DNA of 64,000 nucleotides from Dryomyza anilis (taxonomy: Eukaryota; Arthropoda; Insecta; Diptera; Dryomyzidae). The stretch covers positions 34,513,702 through 34,577,701 of the forward strand of contig OX638130.1 in assembly GCA_951804985.1 (NCBI GenBank). The letters run 5' to 3'. Of the stretch, positions 45,731 to 58,047 are shown in pieces. The position numbers were made by a program, and so were the translations under genes. The notes under the pieces are model-generated. The model did not search any database. It saw only the letters and a program-made list of their open reading frames with translations, and was not told where the DNA came from. Positions within the stretch are counted from its first letter, which is position 1, and the number at the start of each line of letters is the position of its first letter.

Positions 45731-45944
45731 ATACGCAAGCATCAAATAAATTTATATGTTTATACACCTCGTCAATTTAATCAATATATATATCAAATTA
45801 AAGCTTTTTTAATTTGCTATTTAATAAATTATAATGCAACAAAATTGGCCTGACAATATAAACGATATAGCGGTTTAAGAATAAAATGGGTTTAGAATTT
45901 TTTTTTATGTCTAATTTACTAAAAATATTAAGTTCATAATGTAT

Positions 45945-46377
45945 TGTTACGAAAAGATGTAATTTGCCCCATAGTGCAAGCAATCAACAATAATAAATGA
46001 GACGCAAGACAATTCAGCGCATTAAGCAATGAGCGAGAAAGAGAGGGAAGATCAACACAATAACACAGTATATTGTCGAAACGTGTCGAACTGATGCCTG
46101 CAGTATATAAGGCCGCCGCATCGGAGGCACAGCACTTCAGTTGTGATTTGATAGTGAACTAGTGCGTCTCGTGAGTGAACAATGTAAAGCTAAATTGTAG
46201 AAATTCAGCAGTTGATATACGTGATTATTCTTTAAGTTTTTATTTAATTAAACAAAGTTAATTAATACTAGTTGAAATAATACTAGTTAAAACCAAATTT
46301 AAGTGTGTTTTTATTTTGTACACAATCCAGCGTACGAACTCGTAGAACAGTTTGCCGTAGACTGAATTTCCGTAAGA
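45945..46377 (+). repeat. 5' LTR of Gypsy copy C
   Basis: It runs from TGTTACG to CGTAAGA (last heptamer with one change). It has TATATAAG at 46104-46111 and a TCAGTT initiator 30-40 bp later. It is 433 bp, shorter than copy A's LTR through internal deletions. Confidence 0.9.
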
Positions 46378-46378
46378 T

Positions 46379-46396
46379 TGGTGTCAGAAGTGGGAT
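46379..46396 (+). other. Primer binding site, copy C
   Basis: TGGTGTCAGAAGTGGGATT starts two bases after the LTR; tRNA-Leu-type. Confidence 0.65.
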
Positions 46397-46407
46397 TGTG
46401 ATACAAA

Positions 46408-47755
46408 ATGGTTAAATTTGATCAACTTAAAGTCGACTAGCTAAAGAAGGAGCTGGCGAGTCATGATCTTCCAACTGCTGGTACGAAAGTGGAGCTACAA
46501 AAGCGCCTGTTGGAAAAATTTGCGATCCAAGGCATAGATCTCACGGAGCATGAGTTTGAAGTCGAAGTTACAGCAGCTCCATCGACAAATCTGGACACAG
46601 AGGAGAAAGTAAGACCCAAGTTTTTGATATGAGCCAGTTGCTCGGAGCTATAAAACAACAATTTCAAGAAAATTCCAGCAAAATGATACAGACATTTCTA
46701 AAAAATTCCAAACAGCTTTTGAGCTGTTTTTTTGAGCTGAAAATTCCAGTTTGAGCTGAAAATTCCAGCAAAATGGAACAGAAATTTCTAGAAAATTCAA
46801 AACAGCTCCAAGAAAATTCCAACAAAATGGAACAGAAACTTCTAGAAAATTCAAAACAGCTCCAAGTAAAAATTGAGGAGCAGTTGCAGGAACATTCTGG
46901 AAGTTTCTAATACATTCCATAGCAAAGTGACGGAGCTTGAAACGCATGTAAATGACATGAAAGTGAACATTGATGAAAAAATTCAATGATTAGAAAACGG
47001 TATAGACAAAAAAAAATCCAGGAAATAAAAAAAAGATTTGCACGTGTTGCAGAAAAATGCACATACACAGCATGTTGTTAGTGATACGAGGCCGATTTAT
47101 GATGGAACCACAGCGTTCAACATTTTCAAGCTGCAATTTGAGACCACGGCTGTAAGTAATCGATGGAATAATGAGGACAGCGTAGCCGCACTTATCGTGG
47201 CGCTTAAAGGAGGCGCAGCCGAAGTATTGCAGACTGTTCCAGAAAGTGATCGAAACAGTTATTTAGCGGTTATGGCTGCATTGCAGCGAAAATATGGCAG
47301 TGAGCACATGAAACAGATATACCGAATGGAGCTGAAGGGCAGAATGCAACGAAATGGCGAAACTTTGCAGGCGTATGCAACGGACGTCGAGAGGCTTGCG
47401 CATTTGTCGTATGCAGATTCAACGAGTGATTTCATAGAAAAGTGCAAGATCGAAGAGTTTGTTGATGGCATACGCGATCAGGAGACAAAACGTGCAACAG
47501 TGATTGCGCCTAGCTCTAACACAGGAGGCAGCAAATGCGTTGTGCCGATCGGTTTCAAAGGCGCGTAGAATTGATGTCGAGAACGATGATATATTTCAAG
47601 TAGTGTGCCAAGCAGTTAAAACAGGTTTTAAAACCGAACACACATCAGCCAACAAAGATACCCGCTCAGTAAATCCATCTGCAGATGAACCCATACATGA
47701 GGAAAAACAGGATCATGTCCAAAAAAGCGTAAATTTTAATCAAGCTTTAAACTAA
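46408..47755 (+). pseudogene. gag: Gag, Gypsy copy C
   Basis: It starts MVKFDQLKVD, then TAG, then LKKELASHDLPTAGTKVELQ: the same SAP-like motif as copy A. The coiled-coil part has several rearranged 54-bp units and frameshifts. From 47038 a 176-codon frame covers the capsid-like region (FNIFKLQFETTAVSNRWNNE, MELKGRMQRNGETLQAYA) and stays in frame where copy A is shifted. Around 47500 a deletion removes sequence, the CCHC knuckle is lost, and the last part ends FNQALN at the normal stop (47753-47755). Confidence 0.85.
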
Positions 47756-47788
47756 AACGAGTCAGATCTGCGAGGTACGATCTGTTGT
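47746..47788 (+). promoter_or_regulatory. Predicted -1 frameshift signal, copy C
   Basis: T TTA AAC at 47746-47752 is followed by the gag stop TAA. After the 6-base spacer, GAGTCAGATC (47759-47768) can pair with 47779-47788 through six Watson-Crick pairs and two wobbles. The 5' arm is exactly complementary to copy A's 3' arm. Confidence 0.65.
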
Positions 47789-47789
47789 G

Positions 47790-50068
47790 TAGCATATATG
47801 GTAACGTTGGATACGGGATCTTCACACTCAATAATAAGAAGTAACCTTGTTAGGGACGAAATAGAGCCGCTCGGAAAAATTCAGAGGAAAAATTACCAAG
47901 GAAATCACTATTGGCATTACGACAGTTGAACATGATTTTATAGTGGTGGAAATGAAATAATACATGGCATGGACTTCTTGATAACGAATGGGTTCACACT
48001 GGATTTAACAAAGAAAATTTTATGTTATGCTAATACGGAGATTCGACTAAACATAGAGTGCCAAACTTAAACAAGTTATTGCACATAAAAACAGAAAAAT
48101 ACCACCAAAATCAGAAGCAGTTGTATGGGCAAAATTAAATGGAGATTGTGGGATAAGTAAGTTGTTGGGTTATTGAAGCGAATGATGAGCAAAGGAGCAG
48201 AAGAAATATTGTTGTCGGAAGGACACTAGTAGAGGCAATACAAGGCAATGTTGTACCTATAAGAGTTCTCAATATGGAAAATTCGTCCCAATAAATTAAA
48301 AAGGGAACATTAATAGGAAGGTGTCAAGAGGCATCTGGGATAATAACACTTACATCGTAAAACATCGAATAGACACTGGTGACTCTATGCCAATTCGCCA
48401 AACACCAAGAAGAGTACCACTTGCCAAACGGGACGAGGTGTCACATTTAGTCGAAGAGATGGACAAAAATGATGTGGTGGAACCATCAGAACGATCGAGA
48501 GAAGACTACAGAAGATTTGTTCCGGGTTTGCCAAGGTTGCCAGTAGTCTTCACGAGTGAACAAGAAAGAACCGAGCTTTTCAATGGGCCGATGATCAAGA
48601 AAAGGCGTTTTTGAAACTGAAAGAATTACTGTGCTCGGCAGCAATTCTTGCGTATCCAATTCCAGGTGAAAAATTTGTACTTGACACGGATGCAAGTCGA
48701 TACGGAATATGCGGAGTTCTCTCTCAAGTGATCAATGGCCAAGAAAAAGTGATCGCATACTACAGTAAAATCTTGTAAAAGTCAGAGCGAAATTACTGTG
48801 TCTCCAGGAGGGTGCTTCTTGCTTTAATCGAGAGTGTAAACAATTTCCATAAATATCTGTACGGTCAACAGTTTCACTTGAGAACCGATCACGCAGCACT
48901 GAGATGGTTACTTCAGTTCACAGACCCAGAACTGATTACAGAGCTACGATTTCACCGTCGAACAACGTAAAGGAGGACATCATGGTAATGCAGATGCTCT
49001 ATCACGGCGACCGTGTAAACTGGAATGCAGACATTGCTTAAGAGCTGAAGGAAAGGCTGACATACTTGACATTCGCCTGCTGAATGTTTTACCTGAAGAA
49101 AAATGGTCTGCGGAACAAATTCAAATTGATGAAAAGAGTGATCCTGACCTCACAAAAATGTTCAATGAGCAGCAAAGAAAGCCATCATGGGAAGAGATAG
49201 CTTCCGACAGCACAATAACTAAGGCGTACTGGGTACAGTGTGTACCAGCAAAAGGACCAACAGTCAGAAGTCGCGGTAGGATGCATCAGTACAACGTGGG
49301 AGCACCATTCGAACTTATCGCCATGGATGTCGCAGGACCATTTCCAATCAGTGATGCGGGTAATAAGTATGTGCTTGTCGTCATTGACTACTTCAGCAAG
49401 TGGCCTGAAGTGTATCCCATGCCGAATCAAGAAGCCACAACAGTTACAGATGCATTAGTTAACAACTGGATAAGCCGTTTTGGAGTACCGTTGGAATTGC
49501 ATTCAGATCAAGGAAGAAATTTTGAGTCTGCTGTATTTAAAGAAGTATGCAAAGTCCTCAACATACACAAAACACGAATAACGCCATTGCACCCGCAATC
49601 TGATGGCATGGTGGAGAGATTCAATCGGACTTTGGAAGAGTATCTCAGAAAAGTGGTTGATAAAAATCAAAAGGATTGGGATACACACATACCACTATTC
49701 CTCATGGCTTTCGAACGGCGGTTCATGATACCACAGCAGCTTCACCATCTTTCTTTTTGGAACAGGCTTAAGATTACCTGCGGATTTGAAATTTGGTGCG
49801 AGTCATTCAGCTGGAATTCCTGTACACGATTATATTTCCAGAAAAAGTGAAGAAATGAACGAAGTGCATCAGTTTGTAAGGCAACGTACACAATTTGCGA
49901 GTGATAAGATGAAGGTCAGATATGACGCGTTCATACTCAGAGGGATTTACGGAAGGAGAACTTGTTTTGCTCTATAACCCACAAAGTAAGAAAGTCTTAT
50001 GACCTAAGCTACAAACACACTGGGAAGGACCGTACAAGATAATTAAAAGAATTAACGAGGTCGTATAT
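47790..50068 (+). pseudogene. pol: Pro-Pol fragments, Gypsy copy C
   Basis: Protease appears as a DTGSSHS site near 47810 and GMDFL near 47970, with a frameshifting deletion between. RT keeps VKHRIDTGDSMPIRQTPRRV and LVEEMDKNDVVEPSE, then jumps from about 48500 to DYRRFVPGL, losing the catalytic core and YLDD. RNase H pieces are shifted. Integrase from 49158 includes the core aspartates (AMDVAGPFPISDAG, LHSDQGRNFES) and the glutamate (HPQSDGMVERFN). The codon that is TGA in both units of copy A is TGG here (49467-49469). Frameshifts near 49705 and later end the reading. Confidence 0.88.
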
Positions 50069-50098
50069 TGGAATTTTTTTTGTTTCTTATTTATTATA

Positions 50099-50099
50099 T

Positions 50100-50151
<52 letters not shown>

Positions 50152-50155
50152 TTAT
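50099..50155 (+). repeat. (ATTT)n microsatellite
   Basis: About 13 tandem TTTA units just after the truncated end of Gypsy copy C. Confidence 0.95.
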
Positions 50156-50845
50156 TAATGTCCTTTATATACAAACTCAGGACATAATGACCATATGTAA
50201 CTTACTGAATTTATTTATGCTATCATTACATATAGTTATTATCGCGATACGGAGATCGCCAACACATATGACTGTGTAGCACCGTCTTCCAATAATCGTA
50301 AGGTGTTGAAATTTGGCCAAGATGTTACGAAGGGAACTCCCTCACATAATTTGTGGTACGTTGACTTGTAGTTCAAAAAAAGGGAATTTGAACAATGCAA
50401 TATTTGGTCCGAGTTGGAATGTGTGTGTACCCCGGCTTTGACTATAAAATATTCGGTGGCTCGTAATAATTGGTAGCACTGTTTCGCAAGAACTGGCCCA
50501 CGCAATACTTGCTCGCGCTTTTACCCGACGTGCTTGTTTGATTTCACATTGCTGGTGCTGCAGTTTGTATTTTCGGAACATTTAAGCAGCTCGGTCCTTC
50601 AAATTTCGTGACGTCGATGTGTATTGTACATTTTTTTAATGAAGTTTAGGCCAAAAAACATTTTCTTATTAAATTTGTTTTTAAATTTTTCAAACTTCAA
50701 TATTTGTCAGAATTTTATGTAGGATCTTGGGTTGCATAAAATATTGACAATCCATATTCACCTCGATAGCTTTAGAATTATACATTTACTTGTCAAAATT
50801 TCATTTTTCGAGTAAAAAGTTACCGATTGGCACAGGTCCTAAAAC
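50150..50845 (-). repeat. Right member of inverted pair flanking Gypsy copy C
   Basis: Inverted relative of 45055-45730 (CATATGTAACTTACTGAATT end and TTACCGATTGGCACAG end). It has an 88-codon minus frame at 50239-50505 ending WPNFNTLRLLEDGATQSYVL, similar to the peptide in the left member. I do not recognise the family; an old transposon protein is likely. Confidence 0.65.
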
Positions 50846-51140
50846 TACATTTATTTCAATAAAACATATTTATTTCCAAAATAGAGACTTGAAATATGCT
50901 AATTAAATGAAAAAAAAAAGAATCAGCTAAATAAATTAAAAAAAAAAATGTTGCTCAGCGTTTCATGTGATTCGCACACGTATGAACTGGAACACAAAAA
51001 AAATTAATATAAAAATTGTAGAAATATGCAGTATGAGCCTCTTTCTGTATTCCGAAAGAAAACAATGAAGTAATGGCGTAAAAATAAAGTCAATATAACT
51101 AAAATTTCAGGCTTTTTGACTTTTAAAAAAATTCACAATA

Positions 51141-51796
51141 CCCGAGTGGAAATGGGTTAAGCTTAGCCTTATTTCGCATCCGTCGCTGATGAGAATACGA
51201 TAAGACTTCCCAACCAAATGCCACCTGATATGTTCCTGATCAAGGTCGTCTTGGGTAATCCTAATGTCAAATCCTTGTAAGTCAACTTGATCCATCCTTC
51301 ATAAAAAATCCTGATCTTAAGCATACATAATGAAACATTATGTGACACTTATGAAAACTGACTGATTGGATATCGTATTAACATAATATGACCTTTTATA
51401 ATAAAATCGGGTAGCAAAATAAAAATAAATAAATGTTAAACTCAAATGCAAAAGAATTTTAAATTCTCAACATTTTTAAAAATTTAACATATCTCATTTA
51501 GACTCAAAACGTTGTCTTTATGTCATCGCAAAAGTTATTAAGTCAACTTTGTTTACAAAACTATTTTTTGTTTGAAAGTAGTTTCAGAAGATTTTAAATA
51601 TACATACATCTAATTATATAAGGTTAGGATAAGGATAAGATCAGGAAGCCTCATCAGGCAACCTGATCAGGATATTAACTTGGATTAGCATCACGTTTTG
51701 AATCAGGCACTAATGAGAACTCCTGACATTGCCTGATTTGAAATCAGGCTGCCTGGTCAGACAATGATTGCATCCTTAACTATATTTCAACTCGGG
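51141..51796. mobile_element. TIR element, family Y, copy 1
   Basis: The termini are CCCGAGTGGAAATGGGTTAA and CCCGAGTTGAAATATAGTTA (right, complement). TA flanks both (51139-51140 and 51797-51798). The interior has many CCTGATCAGG-type motifs in both orientations. It is 656 bp and non-coding. Confidence 0.75.
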
Positions 51797-51799
51797 TAG

Positions 51800-53330
51800 T
51801 TTATATATGTGCCGGAATACAGAAAAGAGGTTTCAAACAAAAAAATTGATTTTTTTATTGATGAATGGGGTAATCTGATATACCGGTTCGATAACGTTTT
51901 GGTTACAGTATCGGTTTAAAATTGAAACTGCTTTAAAATTAGATCGAAATCAGTTTCAATAACTGCCTCTAAATATTCCACTCATAAGTCAAAATTATCC
52001 AATAACTGAAATTTAATAATGAATTTTGTGAAAGTTAAATATTTGTTAAATGCGGTACATTAAATTAAGTTGTAGATTAAAATGGTCTATAGTTATTAGA
52101 CATCTGCACAAATGGTTTTGAAGTTTCCTCTGCAAATATGCACTACTGCACTCTACAGTTTTGAACTCATTGAGCAAATGACAATCGACAGTATTATGGT
52201 GAAGTCTCTCTGAGCGACTTCACTTCACTTCAGTATTTGTTTCATTGGTGTCAAGCACTGTCAAAAAATCAAGCCATTCAAAACATTCAATGTTCTGAAA
52301 AACACAACAAACGACAACACTGTCGCTGAACATGCAACGAATACAGTAGGTGCAACGAGTGAGCGCAATGAGTAACGAGTGAGAAGACGAATATTGAAAA
52401 CAACAACAAATCTTACGATTGTTCGACGGCAGTAATATTGTTGTTGGTATTAATGTGTTAATAAAAAATACAACAAACATTATTTAAAAAAAAAAAAAAA
52501 AAAAAAAAATTGTACGACAAAAACAACGCTTTGGTCGAAAAGCAATATATCAAAAAAAAATTTAATTAAATAATAAAAAAAAAAATTTAATTAAATAAAA
52601 AAAAAAAAAATTAAATAATGAAAAAAATGTTTTTCGATAAATAAAAAAATGTGATTTCCTTATACCATTTGTTTTTTTCTATATTTCAATATTAATGAAA
52701 ATTCCTACTCTATTCCTTACTCTAGTAAGATTGATAAATAAAAAAAAATGTAAAATGCACTAAGTACTCGGTGTCATAAGCAGTTCATTTCAGTATTTGA
52801 ATGTTTATTTCACATCATCATAGACCTCTTCACTTCAGTTTTGTTTTGCTTGTGTTTTGTTTTGACAGTACTTGGTTCTTTGTTGTTGTGAGCAAGACAT
52901 TCATTTGATTTTTTTGAAATTTATTAAAATGGTACAATAGTCTGGGGAGTACTTACGTACTTTGACATTGAAATTGTACTGAAAAAAGAACAATTGTACT
53001 GAAAAAATTATCACTGATAGGAGTGTTATTTTCAGTTTAAAAATGAACGCAAACTCACTAAAAATATATAAATCCTCACTGAATTGTGCATCAGACTATA
53101 TGTACAAATGTTACGGGACAAGTAAACAATTATATTAATGCCCTTTGTCCATTTGGTATTATCAAACCCGATTAGGGTCATTATATGAACCTTTACAGAT
53201 TCACTTATCAACAAAAATTTATTGTTGTACCACAACACCCACTAATTTTGTTTATTGTATTTTAGCGAAAAAGTCGATGAGCTTCACTGCTATGTTGTTA
53301 GATTTCCTTGTTGTTGCACCTGCAAAAGTA
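51800..53330. other. AT-rich DNA with A-tracts
   Basis: It includes low-complexity A-rich sequence at 52484-52620 and repeated CTTCACTTCAGT words near 52209, 52786 and 52829. No gene is supported. Confidence 0.5.
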
Positions 53331-56300
53331 TTTTTTTTTTTACGAATTAACCAACGCTCAGGGGATGCCCCCTATTCATGCAATGCACAGTGTTGATCGT
53401 AAGAAGGGATGATAGGTTAAATGGAGGGGGGAAAGATGGAGTAGTGTCGGTGAATGTTTGTTTTGAACTTGCCAATATCAAAAATGTCGGGAAAAACAGA
53501 CGCAGGGAGATTGTTCCACAAACGTATCGTGCGACTGAAGAACGAATTCTCTCGGTAATGCGTGGTTCTATTGAGAGCCGAGTGAACTACGAAGGGGTGG
53601 GCTTGGTTCGATGCCCGAGTAGAACGAGAGGACACACGACCTGGTGGAATCTGGCCATGTATTTCCCACGTACACTTACCATTGTAATACCTATAAAACA
53701 GGCTTACACACCCTACGGTCCTTCGGTGCTCAAGAGAACCAATAGAGGATGATATATTTTCATCCCCTATTAAATATATTGCACGTTGTTGGATTCGATC
53801 CAGGAACTCCAAAGAAGATTTTGAAGCCCCTGCCGATATGTGAGAATTGTATTCCATCTTAGGCCGAATATAGGTGGTGTAGACAGTGCGCAAGTCAGCA
53901 GGAGTGAAGTATGTCTTACACCGTTTTAAAAAACCGAGGAACTTGGCCGCCTCTTTCGACACGTCAAATATGTGATCATTCCAACGGAGATCACATTGAA
54001 TTGATATGCCCAGAACGTCAAGAGCAGCTGACTCTGCAATATCCACAGCACCCATATTAAGGGGAGGTAGGGTTGAATCCATACTTTTGTGAGATAACAG
54101 ACAACATTGGGTCTTGCGTGCATTAAAATCAACTCTATTTGCATGACCCCACTCGGAGATTGTTTTAAGGTCATTATTGAGTGTGTCATTCATAGTGCGT
54201 CTTTTACTCTCAATCTCCAAAGAGGTTGGACGCTTTTTGAACGAGTATGAATGACAAATGTTGCTATCATCTGCAAAGGAATGGATTGGGTTCTGGGTCA
54301 ATGACAGAAGGTCATTGATAAATATCAGAAATAGGGACGGGGATAGGACGGAACCCTGCGGAACTCCAGAATTGATGAAATGTTGTTCCGAAAGAACACC
54401 ATCCATCGCAACTCGTATTGAACGACCCTGGAGAAAACTCGATATCCATCAAGTAAAAGATTCACCATATGCAATTAGTTTTGAAAAGAGTGCTTTATGC
54501 CACACTCGATCAAAAGCCTTGGAGATATCAAGAGCAACAGCCTTGCTCTCCCCGAAAAGGTGAACACAATTATTCCACTTTTTGGAGAGGACCGCCATCA
54601 AGTCACCTGTGGATCTGGTCCTACGGAAACCGTATTGTCGGTCACTGAGCAATTCGTTGTGCTCAAGATAGTTCACAAAGTGGAAGTTAATTACACTCTC
54701 CATTACCTTGGAGAGTGCAGAGCATATTGCAATGGGTCGGTAATTGGCAGGGTTCGTGGCCTCGTCCTTTTTCGGAACTGGCTGGACATTGGCAACCTTC
54801 CAACCAGATGGAAAAACTCCTGTCGTGTAGGAGATGTTGAAAAGGTTTCGCAACGTCAAGCCAGCGTTGACGCGCACTTCTTCAACACATGGGCAGATAT
54901 GCCATCTGGCCCAGAGGCTTTGTTAATGTTGAGGTTTTCTAAAACCTTTTTAACTGCCCGAGTTCGAAAATGTATCTCCGGCATTGCAGAAGAAACAAAA
55001 TCGACGACAGGCAGTGGTTGATTACTATCTGGGAGCGTTGAATTATTTGCAAATAATTCTGCCAAGAGATTAGCTTTATCAACCGGGTCAGTGAAGGTCT
55101 GGCCATTCATACTAAGAGTTGGAGTAGACGATGTCGTCGGATTCTTCACTCTTTTTACAAATGACCAGAAATTTTTACTACCCCTGTGATAGAGTAGGAC
55201 GTTTTTGCGCGCGTTTTGTTCGTGAAGAAACTTTTCGCGCGAGATCACGGCATTAAAGCGATTCCTAGCCTGTATACGAAGTCTTTCAGTATCAGCATTC
55301 TTGTTATAACGCCAAGTCTGAAAGGCTTCTTCTTTCGACCTGACTGCAATCCTGCAAGTCTCATTGAACCAAGAGTGGTCCTTAGGTTTAATGCTAATTT
55401 TTTTAGAAGGTATGAAGGACCACATACCTAATAAAATAATATTTTGTACCATTAAAGCCGCAGCATTTATGTCTATGTCAGCGAAACACAATTTCCAATT
55501 AAAGTTGCGAAAAAAATCATTTAACGCAACCCAATTTGCTTTTTCGTAAAGCCATACATCCCTCTTCGGGGCTTTAATCGAAGAGGCGCGTAAACTAGAA
55601 TACGAAAACTCAGCGGAAACATTACAGTGGTCGGAATTACAAAGAGGTGCAAGGACTTTTACATCATATTTTTCATGATGCGAAGTCAGAAAAAGGTCTA
55701 GGACTTTTGGGCTTTGCCCGCCGAACGTGGAATATACGTCGGCTCCTTCACCATTTGAGTGAGTTGGTTGCACTCGGCAAAATGCTCAACATAACAACCC
55801 TCCTGTGTTGATAGACCCGAGTGGCTCAACCAAGTGGCGTTGTGCACATTAAAATCGCCGGCAACAACAATTTCACTGCCTGGAAATTGCTCCAATATAT
55901 TTGAGATCGAATCAGATAAGGCATCCAGCTTATTACAGGTGGAAACCCTATCTATATTCGGACTCCTATAAAGAAAGCACAAGTGCATGATGTGTGTTTG
56001 AATTTTGAATTTAGCCCAAATAGTATTAAATTCGCTATCCGACACACTATGTTGTTGCTGCAGTTGATACGCAACGTCACTTCGCATAAAAAGAGCACGG
56101 CCCCTATGGGCAGAGAATAATGGCGATAGGTGATAACCAGGTATATGCAAATCCAGTGGATCTGCACCCTCATTAACTTGGGTCTCACCTAGTGCCATTA
56201 TTTGTGGCCTATGGATGGACACATACGCATATACCGAGAAAAAGTTCGCCCTTAGCTCACGAATGTTGCAAAAATCTATGCGAAATTTTTGCGACATTTT

Positions 56301-56450
56301 TTCTACTGGGCAACTTCAAAACAGACATACATACTACCAAGGCGCAGCAGTTGAAACAAACAAATGAGAGCGTAAGTCAAGCCGTGGTGAGTGTTATGCC
56401 TTCACCACAGCATAGATTACGCACTCAGTGCAGCCTCAACCGTGCTCGCT
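53331..56450 (-). mobile_element. CR1/Jockey-like LINE with poly(A) tail
   Basis: ORF2 is on the minus strand, with a short 3' untranslated region ending in 11 A (T at 53331-53341) and about 150 bp of GC-richer sequence before the ORF that may be 5' untranslated region. The near-complete ORF2 makes it the best preserved LINE here. No target duplication was identified. Its 5' end abuts the 5' end of the plus-strand LINE at about 56460. Confidence 0.75.
53417..56297 (-). pseudogene. LINE ORF2: endonuclease and reverse transcriptase
   Basis: About 960 codons. APE-type endonuclease: CNIRELRANF at the start, then GETQV and VVAGDFNVHNATW. A frameshift near 55720 is followed by NSDHCNVSAEF with the SDH motif. 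The linker has a WF-ETCR element, then NKASGPDGI. After a second frameshift near 54870 the RT has NYRPIAICSALSKVME, YGFRRTRSTGDL and ALDISKAFDRVWH. An in-frame TGA at 54449 follows, then GVPQGSVLSPSLFLIFINDL and the catalytic FADD. The C-terminal part reads RIQQRAIYLIGD and LFYRYYNGKC. There is no RNase H, which fits CR1/Jockey groups. Two frameshifts and one stop separate it from function. Confidence 0.85.
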
Positions 56451-56557
56451 AGTAGCGTGGAGGCCGCCGTTTTGCAAATTAATGTTTTACAAAAATAACG
56501 TGACATCATAATACGGGAGAGAGCTCCAATGAAGAGAAAGGTAGTGTCTCAGACACC

Positions 56558-58047
56558 TTGATGAAGAGAGTTGGGCCACTCTTCAAAATTGGAAAGCGGT
56601 CCAACTCAGAATCGGATGACTCCACTGATGGCAAAGCGATGCGTGAAGCATATCGCACCATAAAACGCATAGCAGCGAAAAACGAAGCTGTAAGCAAGGA
56701 AGACAGCTACCGTTTGAAGACTGCCGAGCGCACCGTGTCCTCATGGCAGAATATGAGAAATGGCAATCCTAACGATGGACAAGTGGACTCCCATACTTCA
56801 GGCTTGAATGAGTCGCAACGCTCTGACAAGCCAAAATCAGGTGAGAATGCTGAATTTTTAAGAAAAATGAACTGATTAACCCCGACAACTTAGCCGACGC
56901 TGAGTTCTCTCGAAAGTCAGATGTTAGGAGCACTGATCCTGAAACCGCAAAATTGATGGGTTGACCCGCCCTGAAACTAGCGGCGAAGGATCAAGGCCGA
57001 AAGTCAGATGTTAAGAGCACTGATCCTGAAACCGCAAAATTGATGGGTCGACCCGCCCTGAAACTAGCGGCGAAGGATCAAGGCCGAAAGTCAGATGTTA
57101 AGAGCACTGATCCTGAAACCGCAAAATTGATGGGTCGACCCGCCCTGAAACTAGCGACGAAGTATCAAGGAAGTATGATGGAGATGGAGTATGGGGCATT
57201 AGATGTGATAGGTGCTGTAGACAACCTCCCGGATGGAACACCCAGCTCAAGCTCAACTGCTGCAAATCCGATAGACCGACACGCTCAGACGACCAAGGCA
57301 ATTGAGTTTAAGCGGCCGGCTGAGGTTGCGGGTAATAATCCAAGTAACCTCGAGCTTACCGTTGCGGGGTGCTCCAAAAGGGATAGAACCATAGACACGA
57401 TACCTGCAGATAATGCCAGCAAGAAGCATAAATACAACACAGAGCCAAATACTTACAACGAAGGCTGCATAAGAGTAGCCATTACCGATAATGGCAAAAG
57501 AATAGAAACGGAAGACTGGCGTCTGCTCGAAAGCCGACTGCTTATAGCGATCACGGAATCTCTAAGGGATCCTTCTGTACTTCCCCCATATTTTGGCAAT
57601 ATCTCAACGCTTAACGGACACAAGGTGCTATCGTGCAAGTCTGCGGAAACGCACACCTGGCTCGTAAACACCGTGGCCGCTCTGGATGAGTTGTGGGATG
57701 GGGCAAGCCTGGAGTAAATTGCCTTAGAGAAACTGCCAAAACGCCCACGAATCCGGGTGTTCATAACGGGACCAACAATTCCAAAAGAACGCCTTAAAGA
57801 GATGCTGCAACATCAAAACAAATATATCTACCCATCATCCGATTGGGAAATCGTCCGGATGGAAGAACCAACCAATGTAGGGCAAGCAGTTGTGGTCGCA
57901 GTGAACCAAGAGACAGAAGAGCTATTGAAGAAGAATGGCTCTAGAATTAGCATCGGACTAAGCAGTGTCGTTGCACGCCTAGTGACATGGAGATGGAATG
58001 TCGATATGAAGCAACCGGATCGCAATGATGAAGGTAATTCAAATTAA
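56558..58047 (+). pseudogene. LINE ORF1 protein with DUF4780-like domain
   Basis: This is the RNA-binding or structural protein of the LINE. Residues from 56558 read MKRVGPLFKIGKRSNSESDD and a charged helix; a frameshift occurs near 56870. Three 29-residue repeats follow, then a polar linker. The C-terminal half reads IRVAITDNGKRIETEDWRLL and, after one in-frame TAA (57715-57717), RIRVFITGPTIPKERLKEML and SSDWEIVRMEEPTNVGQAVV, which resembles DUF4780 found in insect retroelement proteins. It overlaps the ORF2 start by about 20 bases. Confidence 0.65.
56911..57171 (+). repeat. Three 87-bp tandem repeats in ORF1
   Basis: Units start with CGAAAGTCAGATGTTA at 56911, 56998 and 57085. Each encodes 29 residues (RKSDVKSTDPETAKLMGRPA and nine more). 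The first unit has TGA for CGA at 56962-56964. Confidence 0.95.

Larger units (their letters stand above)
45945..50068 (+). mobile_element. Ty3/Gypsy retrotransposon, copy C (3'-truncated)
   Basis: Same family as copy A but more diverged. It has a 5' LTR, primer binding site, gag, the frameshift site and fragments of protease, RT, RNase H and integrase. It ends in the C-terminal part of integrase near 50068, next to a T-rich stretch and an (ATTT)n tract. There is no 3' LTR. Different segments are missing than in copy A: it keeps the RT N-terminal part but lacks the RT core. Confidence 0.9.
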
